Shown: positions 24,994 to 34,525, counted from the stretch's first letter. The stretch is DNA of 38,466 bases from Thermoproteota archaeon (GCA_030837285.1 JAUPKU010000102.1:1-38466); one strand, 5' to 3'. Translations and numbers: made by a program. Notes: generated by a model from the letters alone, not told the origin.

Positions 24994-26913
24994 CTACTTT
25001 AGCCTCATCGTCTCTAGAACTTCCGGAGCAGAGGAATTTACTCCATAAGTTTTACGAATAGTATTCGCCATTGATAGACACTTGGTTCTCTCGCCGTGAT
25101 TGAAAAAAATTCGTTCAGGCTTCGGAGATATTCTCCTCAAATATGAGATAATCTGATTCCTATCAGAATGCCCTGAGAAGCCTTCAATAGCGTCTACTCC
25201 AAGCCTAATCTTTATGATCTCAACTTTTCCAGAATCGGTCATCATAGGAACCTCGGTCAATCCCTTCTGCACTCTTCTACCGAGGGTCCCTTCTATCTGA
25301 TAACTAACAAATACAAGTCTGGTTCTCTCGTCAGCTGCCAGAGCCTTAAAGTACTCCACAACCGGTCCTCCTTCCAGCATCCCTGATGTTGTAATGATTA
25401 CGCTTGGACCTCCTTGCAAAATCTCCTGTCTTATATTAGTGTCTTTGACGTTTACGAAGTAATCTGATTGGAATGGATTTATTCCTTGATGGAAGATCAT
25501 GTCTCTAATACTCTTAGCTAAGTACTCTGGGTAAGCAGTGTGAATTGCTGTTGCCTCATTAACCATGCCTTCTATGTAAACTGGGGCTTCTTTAAGCAAA
25601 CCTTGCCTCATGTAACCGTCTAAAACAAGCATAACCTCTTGAGCTCTACCGACACCTGGAACAGGAATAATAGTCTTACCGCCTTTTTCAATAGCAGAGT
25701 TTACGATTGAGACTAGTTTATCTTCAGCCTCTTTCCTGGATGGCATAATATCTCCTGGGGCACCATATGTGCTCTCAGCTATTACTGTCTCTGCTCTGGG
25801 AAATGTTGCTACCGCGGGTTCTAAAAGCATTGTGTGACCATACTTGAAATCACCAGTATATACTATGTTATGTGCTCCTTCTCCGAGGTGCAAGTGCGTG
25901 ATTGATGAACCGAGGATGTGACCAGCATTGTGTATTGTTAAGCGGATATCTGGTGATACATCTGTCACTGTTCCTTCCTTTATCGGTATCGTATGTATAA
26001 CTGTCTCTCTGACATCCTTTTGACTATAAGGAGGTGTCATCCCCTCTTTTTGGGCTACATCCAAATAGTCAAGTTGAAGAAGAGTCATTAAAGTCGCAGT
26101 GGGTTCAGAACAGTAGACTGGGCCATCATACCCATACTTATACAAGAACGGAAGGAAACCACAGTGATCCAAGTGAGCATGTGAAATTACTACAGCGTCA
26201 AGGAGTTCCAGGTCAAAAATGTCTGCGCTTAGTCTAGGATAAGCTTCAATAGCGTTATTGGAGCCTGGATTGATGCCACAATCAAGGAGAACACGGCCTT
26301 CCTTGGTTTGAACAAGAACAGCAGATCGCCCCACTTCTTGAAATCCACCCAGAGCTGTTATGCTAATATCGCCCATAGTGAAAACAGGAGGTCTGAAAAT
26401 TCTCTCACCAACCGTGCGAAGTATCCTCTCCCTCTCTTTACTCTCCGAGTGTAGGAAGTGTCTTACGTGAGCCACAATTCTGGACGGAATAGGAGGGCTT
26501 CTTAGAACTCTAGGTCGCCATCTAGTTGCCTTTATAATTTCCTGAAGAGATACTCCATCCTTTCCTATAACTAAACCGGGCTTCTTAGCATCAATTATAA
26601 CCTCTCCAACAGTAGGATCGAAGGTTATGTTCGTAATCTCCGCCTCAGCCGGAATCATTGTTGAAATAAGTTTCTCGGTTTCCGGTTCAGATAAGCGAAC
26701 TGAAGGATCAGAGCGAATGACTATTCTTTTCTTAATTAAATTGACGATCTCAGTTATAACATAACTTTGTTCAACAAGAATCTCAGGTCGTTTTGTATAA
26801 ATTGCTATCCTGGGACCTTCATACTCGATTCTGCTTATCTCAGCTTCCTTAGGAACATGCTCCAGAACTGCATCTCTAATCTTAACTTTAGTATCATTGA
26901 ACGAAGATGTCAC
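24994..26913 (-). CDS. fttA: aCPSF1/FttA beta-CASP ribonuclease
   Basis: This is a KH-domain metallo-beta-lactamase/beta-CASP nuclease that in archaea cleaves nascent RNA and drives transcription termination. Two KH-like domains cover about residues 1-140 (GLVIGKDGVSLQEIIK has the GxxG loop). The beta-lactamase domain follows, with the zinc motif SHAHLDHCGF at about 244-253 and the later GHILGSS and YTGDFKYG. The beta-CASP domain has ESTYGAPG, VPGVGRAQEVML, and the C-terminal FSGHSDRNQI and FFNHGERTK motifs. It has 639 residues; a GTG codon starts it. The proteasome gene lies upstream on the same strand with 22 bp between, suggesting co-transcription. Confidence 0.95.
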   Translation of the reverse strand: MTSSFNDTKVKIRDAVLEHVPKEAEISRIEYEGPRIAIYTKRPEILVEQSYVITEIVNLIKKRIVIRSDPSVRLSEPETEKLISTMIPAEAEITNITFDPTVGEVIIDAKKPGLVIGKDGVSLQEIIKATRWRPRVLRSPPIPSRIVAHVRHFLHSESKERERILRTVGERIFRPPVFTMGDISITALGGFQEVGRSAVLVQTKEGRVLLDCGINPGSNNAIEAYPRLSADIFDLELLDAVVISHAHLDHCGFLPFLYKYGYDGPVYCSEPTATLMTLLQLDYLDVAQKEGMTPPYSQKDVRETVIHTIPIKEGTVTDVSPDIRLTIHNAGHILGSSITHLHLGEGAHNIVYTGDFKYGHTMLLEPAVATFPRAETVIAESTYGAPGDIMPSRKEAEDKLVSIVNSAIEKGGKTIIPVPGVGRAQEVMLVLDGYMRQGLLKEAPVYIEGMVNEATAIHTAYPEYLAKSIRDMIFHQGINPFQSDYFVNVKDTNIRQEILQGGPSVIITTSGMLEGGPVVEYFKALAADERTRLVFVSYQIEGTLGRRVQKGLTEVPMMTDSGKVEIIKIRLGVDAIEGFSGHSDRNQIISYLRRISPKPERIFFNHGERTKCLSMANTIRKTYGVNSSAPEVLETMRLK

Positions 26914-26935
26914 TAATTTCCACCTTAAAGAAAAA

Positions 26936-27595
26936 CTAAGGACTTACGGATAGTTCGAGCGCCTTCTTTTCATCACCAGTTAACTCGCGATAGCCTTCTT
27001 TTGCTGTCAATGTCACAACATCAAAACTATCGCCAGTTCCTGCATTCCTCTTCATCGCAGCAATTACAGCTCGAACTACAAGAGATATTCCATCTTTAAT
27101 ACTCATGTTCTTAAGATATCCATCTTCCAGTACTCCGTAGGCAACTGGAGAACCTGAGCCAGTGGAAACACAGTTCTCTTCTGTAACACTCCCAAAGGGA
27201 TCAATGGAAAAGATGTGTGCTCCAGAATCATCTACTCCACCGATTAAAGCTTGCAGTATTAGAGGAAATCCTCTTGATTCAAAAAGGATGTTTGCAGCTA
27301 ACCTAGCTACAGCGCTAACAGGCATAAGCCTGCCCTTATCCAGCTTGAAGAGACTGGCATTCGCCTTAAGCACCTCGACAACGTTTTGAGCATCGGCCAC
27401 AACCCCTGCGATTGTCATTGCCAAGTGATCATCTATCCTGTATACTTTCTTTCCATGTCTATGGGCTATAAAATATCCCATTGTTACTCGTGTGTCTGTT
27501 GCAAGAACTATTCCTTCTTTACAGACCACTCCGATGGTCGTTGTCCCTTTGAGTATCATATCTTCTAGTTTATTTTGTTCTGAGTTTTCAATCAA
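26936..27595 (-). CDS. psmB: proteasome beta subunit
   Basis: This is the catalytic subunit of the archaeal 20S proteasome, an N-terminal threonine protease. The sequence KGTTTIGVVCKEGIVLATDTR gives the cleavage site after Gly17 (numbering from TTG) and the nucleophile Thr18, with Lys and Asp following in VVCKEGIVLATD as expected. A GSGSPVAYGVLEDGY segment supplies the serine/glycine loop, and GTGDSFDVVTL the conserved C-terminal motif. Start: TTG at 27595 gives a 17-residue propeptide; ATG at 27559 gives five (MILKG). Both are plausible. It precedes the FttA gene. Confidence 0.94.
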   Translation of the reverse strand: MIENSEQNKLEDMILKGTTTIGVVCKEGIVLATDTRVTMGYFIAHRHGKKVYRIDDHLAMTIAGVVADAQNVVEVLKANASLFKLDKGRLMPVSAVARLAANILFESRGFPLILQALIGGVDDSGAHIFSIDPFGSVTEENCVSTGSGSPVAYGVLEDGYLKNMSIKDGISLVVRAVIAAMKRNAGTGDSFDVVTLTAKEGYRELTGDEKKALELSVSP

Positions 27596-27826
27596 TGTTA
27601 CTTTACCCTCTTGATAGTTCTGTAGAGAAGATTGGCTGAAAATTTAGGGTCGCTTAGAAAAACCCTTTTCCGAAGTCATCTATAGTCTGGAAGAAGCCAA
27701 CCTTAAAAACATTTCGTGATTCTGACGAGTCTTGAAGGAACAAATATCAAATAGATATTTTTAAGATTAAAGAATGATTTTTAGAATCATAAGAAAATTT
27801 CAAAATAAAAACTTGTATGGACAAGG

Positions 27827-27835
27827 ATATTAAAG
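27827..27835 (+). promoter_or_regulatory. TATA element for glycerol-1-phosphate dehydrogenase
   Basis: ATATTAAAG is centred 26 nt before the ATG at 27857. This supports that ATG (leaderless) over the in-frame TTG at 27842. Confidence 0.6.
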
Positions 27836-27856
27836 CCATTATTGTCTTTTTATATT

Positions 27857-28918
27857 ATGGCGCAGAATTTCCATCGAATACAACTTCCCAGAGAAGTGCT
27901 GATCGGTCAAGGAATCCTAGATAGAATTGGCAATGTATGTGTACAGTTGAGTCTCGAAGCTCCTGCCTTAGTCTTAAGTGGGTTTCACACGCAGGATGTG
28001 GCGGGTAAAAGAGTGGTATCCACATTAGAGACCCAAGGGTATAAAACAGCTTTTACTCTTCTTGAGGGATCCACTCTAAAGCAGGTTGCGAATGTTACTG
28101 CTACTATAAAAAACACATCGTCAAAATTCGTTCTAGGAGTAGGTGGGGGCGCTGTAATAGACGTGGCGAAACTCGCTTCATTTTACGAGGGTGTTCCTTT
28201 CATTAGCGTTCCAACAGCAGCTTCTCACGACGGAATCTCTAGTGATAGAGCTTCGATATCCAACTCGGAGAAAAAACCTATTTCTGTATCTGCTCAAGCA
28301 CCTCTTGGAATAATTGCTGATACAGATATCGTTTCTCAATCTCCTTGGAGACTAACAGCAAGTGGTTGCGGAGATATTATTGCAAAATACACTGCGGTAG
28401 GAGATTGGGAATTGGCTCATAAGATAAGGGGAGAATATTACGGGGAATATGCCTCAAATCTCGCGTTAATGAGTTCCAAACTTATCATGAAGAACGCGAG
28501 GACGATCCGTCTAAATAGAGCTGAGGGACTTAGAATTATTTTAGAAGCATTATTGAGCTGTGGAGTTGCTATGAGCATCGCTGGAAGCAGTAGACCTTGT
28601 AGCGGTTCGGAGCATCTATTCAGCCACGCTCTAACTCTGATATCTCAGAAGACAGCGATGCATGGTGAACAATGTGGTGTAGGTGCTATAATGATGGCTT
28701 ATTTACAAAAGAGGAATTGGAAGCTGATTAGAGAAACATTAAAGATAGTTGGAGCTCCTGTGACTTCTGAGGAGTTGGGAATAGATCCAGAACTTATCGT
28801 AGAAGCGTTAACTTTAGCTCATAAAATTAGGCCAGAAAGATATACCATTTTAGGAAGTGATGGATTAACTGTAAACGCGGCTAAAAATTTGGCAAGAATA
28901 ACTGGTGTAATAAATTAA
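27857..28918 (+). CDS. egsA: glycerol-1-phosphate dehydrogenase
   Basis: This enzyme makes sn-glycerol-1-phosphate from dihydroxyacetone phosphate, the stereochemistry-defining step of archaeal lipids. The sequence has the NAD-binding FVLGVGGGAVIDVAKLAS and the family ISVPTAASHDGISSDRAS with the metal/substrate Asp-His region. GSRPCSGSEHLFSHAL and MHGEQCGVGAIMM supply the remaining zinc-ligand histidines. It is 353 residues from ATG, normal for the family. The upstream in-frame TTG (27842) would add five residues, but TATA spacing favours the ATG. Its presence is the firmest sign of an archaeal origin. Confidence 0.95.
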   Translation: MAQNFHRIQLPREVLIGQGILDRIGNVCVQLSLEAPALVLSGFHTQDVAGKRVVSTLETQGYKTAFTLLEGSTLKQVANVTATIKNTSSKFVLGVGGGAVIDVAKLASFYEGVPFISVPTAASHDGISSDRASISNSEKKPISVSAQAPLGIIADTDIVSQSPWRLTASGCGDIIAKYTAVGDWELAHKIRGEYYGEYASNLALMSSKLIMKNARTIRLNRAEGLRIILEALLSCGVAMSIAGSSRPCSGSEHLFSHALTLISQKTAMHGEQCGVGAIMMAYLQKRNWKLIRETLKIVGAPVTSEELGIDPELIVEALTLAHKIRPERYTILGSDGLTVNAAKNLARITGVIN

Positions 28919-28941
28919 AAAAGAAAGTGATTATACGACTA

Positions 28942-29390
28942 GTGAAAAAAAGTTAAAGATAAGTCTTGTAGGCTCAAAACAGGCTAAGAAAGGCTTTTCC
29001 TTCCTTCACGAAGGGCCTTTAAAGGAATGCGATGATTGTCAACTCCTTAATGTCTGTATGGTGGGATTGGATAAGGGACGAATATACAGCGTAGCAGTTG
29101 TTCGTGATAAATCTTTTTCATGCCGAGTTCATGAAGAGGGAGTTAGAGTAGTCGAGATTGTGGAACCTGATCTTGAGGCGGTTATAGAGAACAGAATGGC
29201 ATTTCCAGGCGGAATAATAACATACCAACCACAGGAATGTCAAGAGATTTCTTGTCCTAACTTTAAAAAGTGCGTACCAATAGGACTTACGAAGGGTGAT
29301 AAATGTAAAATAATTGATGTTGAAGGTTCTATTCAGTGTCCTTCTGGGCGTCCTCTTCTTCTTGCGAAGCTGCATCGGTCGATGGAGTAG
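28942..29390 (+). CDS. UPF0179 family protein, 5' end frameshifted
   Basis: This is a member of the archaeal UPF0179 family, of unknown function, with cysteine clusters that suggest metal binding. Conserved parts include the N-terminal SLVGSKQAKKGFSFLHEGPL, then CDDCQLLNVC, the RDKSFSCRVHEEGV region, SCPNFKKCVPIGLTKGDKC and GSIQCPSG. The first in-frame ATG is at 29058, which would delete about 30 conserved residues. The expected start GTG (28942) is one base out of frame, separated by an A7 tract (28945-28951); one more A gives a continuous frame. The gene's 3' end overlaps the convergent FKBP gene by 62 bp. The start is therefore uncertain. Confidence 0.7.
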
Positions 29391-30090
29391 TCTTCTCCTT
29401 TTGATAAGTTTCAGTGAAGACTATGTTCTCTATTTCAGGAAGGAACTTTTGAATATCAGCTGCTATTCCTCTCTTAGCAAATTGGACACCTTCTAAATAG
29501 AAAGCTTCTTCCGGTAACTCGATGCTAACCCGCTTCTCGGCAGCTCTTAGCTTTACTTTCTGCAGATCTACCGTAGGTATTCGTCTGTGTATAAGAGCCT
29601 TTATCTTATCAGTTTTATTTTTGATGATGTCTTTGATAGTTAAATCATATATCAAAGTCTTTCCAGCAAGAGGAGGGTTAAAATCAACTTGAACCCTTCC
29701 AGCACCTACAGCTCTGACAACTGCTAGTTTTCCATCGATTTCAAGCTGTGCCCCTGGATATGGGGTTACCTTCTGTCCTCTAAATCTTCTGAGTGGAATC
29801 AGTCTAATCTTGTTTGGGTCTCTGGGTCCAAATCCTTGCTCTGGAAGAATTTCTACAGTCGTTGGTTTACCAACTTCAAGGCCTACTAACGAATCGTCTA
29901 ATCCCTTCAGAACCCAACCTTCTCCAACAGCTATGAGCATCGGCTCATAGGCTGTGTTTTCCTTGAAGATTCCGCCTTTCTTAGCTTCTTCGCCGCTAGT
30001 AGTGTCAAAGACTTCTCCGGTTTCTTTAACCTTTGTGATATATTCTACGAGGATAAAGTCTCCCTTTTGTATCGACACGCTAATATTCAC
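29329..30090 (-). CDS. FKBP-type peptidyl-prolyl isomerase
   Basis: This is an SlyD/FKBP-type cis-trans prolyl isomerase and folding chaperone of the cytoplasm. The FKBP domain starts with KGDFILVEYITKVKETGEVFDTT. It is interrupted after GKPTTVEILPEQGFG by the insert-in-flap domain (PRDPNKIRLIPLRRF to NPPLAGKTLIYD), as in archaeal long FKBPs. The C-terminal 90 residues form a separate domain and end with a Glu/Gln/Thr-rich acidic tail. Length is 253 residues. The GTG start at 30090 follows AAGGTG; an alternative GTG at 30078 is possible. The acidic tail is encoded by the bases that overlap the UPF0179 gene. Confidence 0.9.
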   Translation of the reverse strand: MNISVSIQKGDFILVEYITKVKETGEVFDTTSGEEAKKGGIFKENTAYEPMLIAVGEGWVLKGLDDSLVGLEVGKPTTVEILPEQGFGPRDPNKIRLIPLRRFRGQKVTPYPGAQLEIDGKLAVVRAVGAGRVQVDFNPPLAGKTLIYDLTIKDIIKNKTDKIKALIHRRIPTVDLQKVKLRAAEKRVSIELPEEAFYLEGVQFAKRGIAADIQKFLPEIENIVFTETYQKEKTTPSTDAASQEEEDAQKDTE

Positions 30091-30131
30091 CTTATACTAC
30101 CCTTTGATTTAGGGAGTACCTTTTAACCTTT

Positions 30132-30797
30132 TCATTTCAGAGATTTCAGTTTAACACTTGGATCCCCATTCACGGCGACTATAGCGTAGAAACCTAGGTG
30201 GCCAAGTCCAGGGTTAACTATCAAACTTCCTTCCAAATAATCAGTTCCTCTAGCTTCATGAATATGTCCGCAGAAAACTAGTATTGGCTTAGTTCTGATT
30301 ATGAATTCTCTAATGGCTCTGCTTCCAACATGAGTTCCAGAAGAAGTGACATCAGTTCTAGTATCCGATGGAGGAGAATGGGAGACGAGTATTAGGCGTT
30401 GTTTATAATCTTGTTCTTTGTAAGAATGATACACGATCTCTTCAATTTCCTCTTCAGCTAGTTCGAAGGGTGTACTAAAAGGAGTGTAGGGACTCCCTCC
30501 AACACCGAGAATATTAAATTCTCCAATTCTCACACATCTTCCATGAACATTTTGGGCTCCTTCGACTACATTCCTATTTGCCAATTCCTTAGGATCACAA
30601 TTACCTGGAACGAATAGAACAGGCTTCCTCAATGCAGTTAATTTAACCAACATTTCTTCTGCTGATTGTATGTTACCGAAGTGAGTTAAATCCCCACAGT
30701 CAATAATAAAATCGACTTTTTCAAAGTCATCTATTGCAGAGAGTTTTTCTACTATTGAGTGATGGCTATGCAAATCACTGACTACAAGAATCTTCAA
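30132..30797 (-). CDS. metallophosphoesterase
   Basis: This is a calcineurin-like metallophosphoesterase of the YfcE/MJ0936 type, with two metal ions. All motifs are present: LVVSDLHSHHS (Asp and His), IIDCGDLTHFG, VPGNCDPKE (GNC in place of GNH, usual for this subgroup), LILVSHSPPSD and FCGHIHEARG with VNPGLG after it. The 221-residue length fits single-domain enzymes. The physiological substrate is unknown; phosphodiesters are likely. It begins at a TTG codon giving the natural MKILVVSDLHSH. It lies 41 bp downstream of the FKBP gene's start side, in a minus-strand run with dnaJ. Confidence 0.9.
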   Translation of the reverse strand: MKILVVSDLHSHHSIVEKLSAIDDFEKVDFIIDCGDLTHFGNIQSAEEMLVKLTALRKPVLFVPGNCDPKELANRNVVEGAQNVHGRCVRIGEFNILGVGGSPYTPFSTPFELAEEEIEEIVYHSYKEQDYKQRLILVSHSPPSDTRTDVTSSGTHVGSRAIREFIIRTKPILVFCGHIHEARGTDYLEGSLIVNPGLGHLGFYAIVAVNGDPSVKLKSLK

Positions 30798-30845
30798 TAA
30801 ATACCACTGCCATGAATAATATTCTGCAAATACTTTAGTGGAGCC

Positions 30846-31973
30846 TTAAATTTTTCCGAAAAAACTTTTCTTCTGTTTTGCTTCTTCGTCCATTTCTTTT
30901 GCCAACTCTGTCAGCAGATCTTTCTGCCTTGGAGTAAGTTTCGTAGGAGTTTGGATATTGACTCTCACCAATTCGTCTCCTCTGCCGAAGGCGCGTAAAC
31001 GGGGCATTCCTTTACCTCTAAGTCTAAAAACTGTGCCTGTTTGTGTACCCGATGGAATACGCAATTTGGCTTTTCCGTCTATAGTTGGCACTTCTATCTC
31101 CTCTCCCAGAGCAGCTTGTGTGAAACTTACAGAGGCCTCATGAAAGAGGTCATCATCTCTTCTCTGAAAGAGGTTATGAGGTCTTGAGTGAATGTAGACA
31201 TACAAGTCTCCTGGAGGACCGCCTCTAGAACCCGCGTCTCCTTCGCCGCTAAGTCTCAGCACGCCGCCATCATCTATTCCTGGGGGCACTCTAACCTTTA
31301 TCTTCCTTGTCGTAGAAACGACACCTGCTCCACGGCATTCTAGGCATGGAGACTCGACTATCATCCCTTTCCCACTGCAGATATTGCACGTTTCAACTTG
31401 GATTAATCTTGCAAACCCAGTTGATCTGACGCGTTCTACTCTGCCTGTTCCTTGACATTGGGGGCAACGTTTCGGCGATGTGCCTGATCTCGCTCCACTT
31501 CCATGGCAAACACTGCAATTCTCAGTTCTCGGCACGTTTATTTCAGTCTCTACGCCCGAAGCAACTTCTTCAAGGGTTATGTCCATATCATGTCTAAGAT
31601 CGTTTCCTCTCTGCGGTCCGTATCTGTTGACTCTTTGGCGACCAAAGAATATGTCGAAGATGTTGTCGAAGCCTCCGACTCCAAAGCCTGAGTTTCTGAA
31701 GACTTCATCGAAGTTGGCACCTCGGAATATATCTTCTTGTGTGTACTTCTCTCCTATTCCAGCATGACCGTACATATCATATTGCTTACGTTTCTCATCA
31801 TCCGATAGAATAGCATAGGCCTCTGATATTTCCTTAAATCTCTCTTCAGCTTCAGGTGACTTGTTTCTATCTGGATGAAACTCTAATGCAAGTTTACGAT
31901 AGGTGCTCTTAATATCATCCTTGGTAGAATCTTTGGATATGCCAAGAACCTCATAGTAGTCTCTTTTACTCAT
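30846..31973 (-). CDS. dnaJ: chaperone DnaJ
   Basis: This is the Hsp40 co-chaperone that delivers substrates to DnaK and stimulates its ATPase. The J domain has the HPD triad in LALEFHPDRNKSPEAEE. A Gly/Phe-rich linker follows, then four CxxCxGxG zinc repeats (CSVCHGSGAR, CPQCQGTGRV, CNICSGKGMI, CLECRGAGVV), and the substrate-binding C-terminal domain (VRVPPGIDDGGVLRLSGEG). At 375 residues it is full length. It is third in the grpE-dnaK-dnaJ set, 39 bp after dnaK. The set is of bacterial type and was probably acquired by horizontal transfer long ago, as in other mesophilic archaea. Confidence 0.96.
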   Translation of the reverse strand: MSKRDYYEVLGISKDSTKDDIKSTYRKLALEFHPDRNKSPEAEERFKEISEAYAILSDDEKRKQYDMYGHAGIGEKYTQEDIFRGANFDEVFRNSGFGVGGFDNIFDIFFGRQRVNRYGPQRGNDLRHDMDITLEEVASGVETEINVPRTENCSVCHGSGARSGTSPKRCPQCQGTGRVERVRSTGFARLIQVETCNICSGKGMIVESPCLECRGAGVVSTTRKIKVRVPPGIDDGGVLRLSGEGDAGSRGGPPGDLYVYIHSRPHNLFQRRDDDLFHEASVSFTQAALGEEIEVPTIDGKAKLRIPSGTQTGTVFRLRGKGMPRLRAFGRGDELVRVNIQTPTKLTPRQKDLLTELAKEMDEEAKQKKSFFGKI

Positions 31974-32012
31974 AGCAAATCAACTTGGAAGTAAAAAAAA
32001 AAGATAGGATGA

Positions 32013-33908
32013 TTACTTTCTATCTTCCTTCTCATCAACAACTTTGTAGTCCGCATCAACAACTTTTTCCTTTTCTCCTTCATTTCTGGGCTGCTCAGCC
32101 TGGTTCGCCTTCTCCTGTGCCTGCTGTTGAGCTTGCTGCTGCGCTGCCTGCTGATAGACTGCTGTGCCGACCTCTTGTAGGACTTTGGTTACCGCTTCAC
32201 TCTTAGCCCTAATTTTATCTGTTTCTTTCCCATTTACTGCTTCCCTTAGTTCCGCAACTGCCTTATCAATCTTGTCGATATTCTCTTTGCTAATCTTGTC
32301 GCCTAGATCCTGTTTTGTCTTCTCGGCAGTATACATCAATGAGTCAGCATTATTCCTGACGTCAGCCTCCTCTCTCTTTCTGCGGTCCTGTTCAGCGAAT
32401 TGTTCTGCGTCTTTAATCAGTCTGTTCTTCTCTTCTTCTGAGAGCTTTGTTGAAGCTGTTATTGTAATCTTCTGTGCGTTTCCAGTGGCTATATCCTTAG
32501 CTGAAACGTTTAGTATACCGTTTGCATCGATGTCGAAAGCCACTTCAATCTGAGGGACTCCTCGCGGAGATGGTGGTATTCCTGTTAGGTTAAACATACC
32601 TAGAGAGACATTGTCTCCAGCCATCGGTCTCTCCCCTTGGAGTACGTGAATTGTAACCGCTGTCTGAAAGTCTGCTGCTGTAGTGAATATTTGGCTCTTT
32701 TTTGTTGGAATAGTTGTATTTTTCTCTATTATCTTTGTAGAAACGCCACCTAAAGTCTCAACCCCTAGTGAAAGCGGAGTTACATCCAGTAGGAGGAGAT
32801 CTCTAACCTCTCCAGCTAGGACACCACCCTGGATTGCTGCGCCTATTGCAACGCACTCCATCGGATCTACTCCTGTTTCGGCTTGCTTGCCTACAATATC
32901 TTCGACGAATCTTCTGACGAGAGGCATCCTGGTCTGGCCGCCGATTAGGATAATCTTATCCACGCCCTTTGGTTCAAGTTTCGCGTCTGTTAGCGCCTTC
33001 ATTAATGGCTCTCTGACCCTCTGCACAATTGGCATGGCAAGTTGCTCTAGCTTCGTTCTGGTCACCGCTATTTGGAAGTGTTTAGGACCACTTGCGTCTG
33101 AAGCTAAGAATGGGAGACTTATCTCCGTAGTGAATAAATTAGAGAGTTCAATTTTCGCTTTTTCCGCTGCTTCTTTCATTCGTGCCAAAGCTGTCCTATC
33201 ATTCTGTAGGTTAATACCTGTCTGGTTCTTGAATTCATTGGCTAGATAGTCGACTAAGGCATTGTCTATGTCTGCTCCTCCAGTTTTGGTATCCCCGCTT
33301 GTAGATAAGACTTGGAAAACTCCTCCCCCGAATTCCATCATTGTGACATCGTGGGTGCCGCCGCCGAAACTAAAGACCATAATCTTCAATTCTTTTTCAG
33401 TCTTATCGAGACCATAGGCTAGGGAAGCAGCGGTGGGCTCATTGATTATTCTAACCACATCCAAGCCTGCAATCTCTCCTGCATCTTTTGTTGCTTGCCT
33501 CTGATTGTCATTGAAGTGAGCTGGAACCGTGATGACAACCTTCTTGACAGGTGTTCCCAGAAACGTTTCCGCATCTTTCTTTATCTTCTGGAGAATAAAA
33601 GCTGAGATTTGTTGTGGGGTGTATTCCTTACCGTACACGCTTACCTTATAGTCTGTGCCCATCTTCCTTTTGATTTCTATGATTGTTCCTTCGGAGTTTG
33701 TTATGGCTTGCCTCTTAGCTGACTCACCAACGAGTAATTGTCCATCCTTTGTAAAGGCAACTACAGATGGAAACATCTTCCCGGCCATAGTGGGTCCTTC
33801 AGCACTTGGAATTGTTAGGGGTCTACCAGCTTCCATCACAGCCGCTGCAGAGTTGGTTGTTCCCAAATCTATTCCTAATATTTTCTCTTTTTGAGCTGTA
33901 CTACTCAT
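32013..33908 (-). CDS. dnaK: chaperone DnaK (Hsp70) with altered phosphate-2 motif
   Basis: This is the Hsp70 ATP-driven folding chaperone. The nucleotide domain has the phosphate-1 motif [14 protein letters not shown] and the connect segments [16 protein letters not shown]. The phosphate-2 motif, usually DLGGGTFD, reads SFGGGTHD (residues 180-187): the first Asp is Ser and the Phe is His. The substrate domain ([21 protein letters not shown]) is normal. The C-terminal lid ends in a Gln/Ala-rich stretch and the acidic [13 protein letters not shown] tail, as in DnaK. Length 631 residues. It overlaps grpE by 4 nt (ATGA), so translation is coupled. Confidence 0.95.
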   Translation of the reverse strand: MSSTAQKEKILGIDLGTTNSAAAVMEAGRPLTIPSAEGPTMAGKMFPSVVAFTKDGQLLVGESAKRQAITNSEGTIIEIKRKMGTDYKVSVYGKEYTPQQISAFILQKIKKDAETFLGTPVKKVVITVPAHFNDNQRQATKDAGEIAGLDVVRIINEPTAASLAYGLDKTEKELKIMVFSFGGGTHDVTMMEFGGGVFQVLSTSGDTKTGGADIDNALVDYLANEFKNQTGINLQNDRTALARMKEAAEKAKIELSNLFTTEISLPFLASDASGPKHFQIAVTRTKLEQLAMPIVQRVREPLMKALTDAKLEPKGVDKIILIGGQTRMPLVRRFVEDIVGKQAETGVDPMECVAIGAAIQGGVLAGEVRDLLLLDVTPLSLGVETLGGVSTKIIEKNTTIPTKKSQIFTTAADFQTAVTIHVLQGERPMAGDNVSLGMFNLTGIPPSPRGVPQIEVAFDIDANGILNVSAKDIATGNAQKITITASTKLSEEEKNRLIKDAEQFAEQDRRKREEADVRNNADSLMYTAEKTKQDLGDKISKENIDKIDKAVAELREAVNGKETDKIRAKSEAVTKVLQEVGTAVYQQAAQQQAQQQAQEKANQAEQPRNEGEKEKVVDADYKVVDEKEDRK

Positions 33909-34492
33909 TTCTCATCACCTTTTTCAACAATATTGTCATTTTGAGAATAAATTGCAACTTTAACTAAGCTCGGACGAATGACTTTTCCTTTGAGCATGAA
34001 TCCCTTTCTTATCTCTTCAATGACGGTGCCCTCTTTATAATCTTTTGTCGGCACTTTTATAATTGCATCATGCTTGTTTGGATCAAAAGGACATCCAATT
34101 GCGTCAATTTTTCTTAAACCCTGTCTCCCAAGAACATCATAAGTCTTCTTAAGGATCATTTCAATTCCTTCTATTATAGAATTCTTGTCGCTACTTTGTT
34201 TTCCAGCTTCAACAGCTAATTCAAGTTCACCCAACACTGGGAGTAACTCACAAATGAGATTTAAATTCCCGTAATTGACTTTCTCATCCATCTCTTTTTG
34301 CGTTCTTCTTTGGAAATTCTCGAAGTCAGCTTGGAGGTACTTTAAGCGATTTAAATAGTCATTAACTTTTTCCTGTTCTTTTTTCAAGGCTTTTCTGAGA
34401 TTTTCCACTTCTTTTTCTAGCGCAGGAGTGTTCTCTCGCACTTCTGGTTCTTCACTTAGTTTTTCAGAAGATGTTGTTGATTTGTCAGACAT
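33905..34492 (-). CDS. grpE: nucleotide exchange factor GrpE
   Basis: This is the nucleotide exchange factor of DnaK. A long N-terminal coiled coil ([20 protein letters not shown]) leads into [20 protein letters not shown], the most conserved GrpE stretch. The C-terminal beta domain includes [21 protein letters not shown] and [17 protein letters not shown] chose the ATG at 34492, giving 195 residues: a TATA-like TTTAATAG (34526-34533) places transcription start near 34504, downstream of the alternative ATG at 34516. First gene of grpE-dnaK-dnaJ; heat-inducible control is likely but not visible in sequence. Confidence 0.93.
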   Translation of the reverse strand: MSDKSTTSSEKLSEEPEVRENTPALEKEVENLRKALKKEQEKVNDYLNRLKYLQADFENFQRRTQKEMDEKVNYGNLNLICELLPVLGELELAVEAGKQSSDKNSIIEGIEMILKKTYDVLGRQGLRKIDAIGCPFDPNKHDAIIKVPTKDYKEGTVIEEIRKGFMLKGKVIRPSLVKVAIYSQNDNIVEKGDEK

Positions 34493-34525
34493 GTCAAGCC
34501 CGCCAAAATATAGCATTACCTTTAG

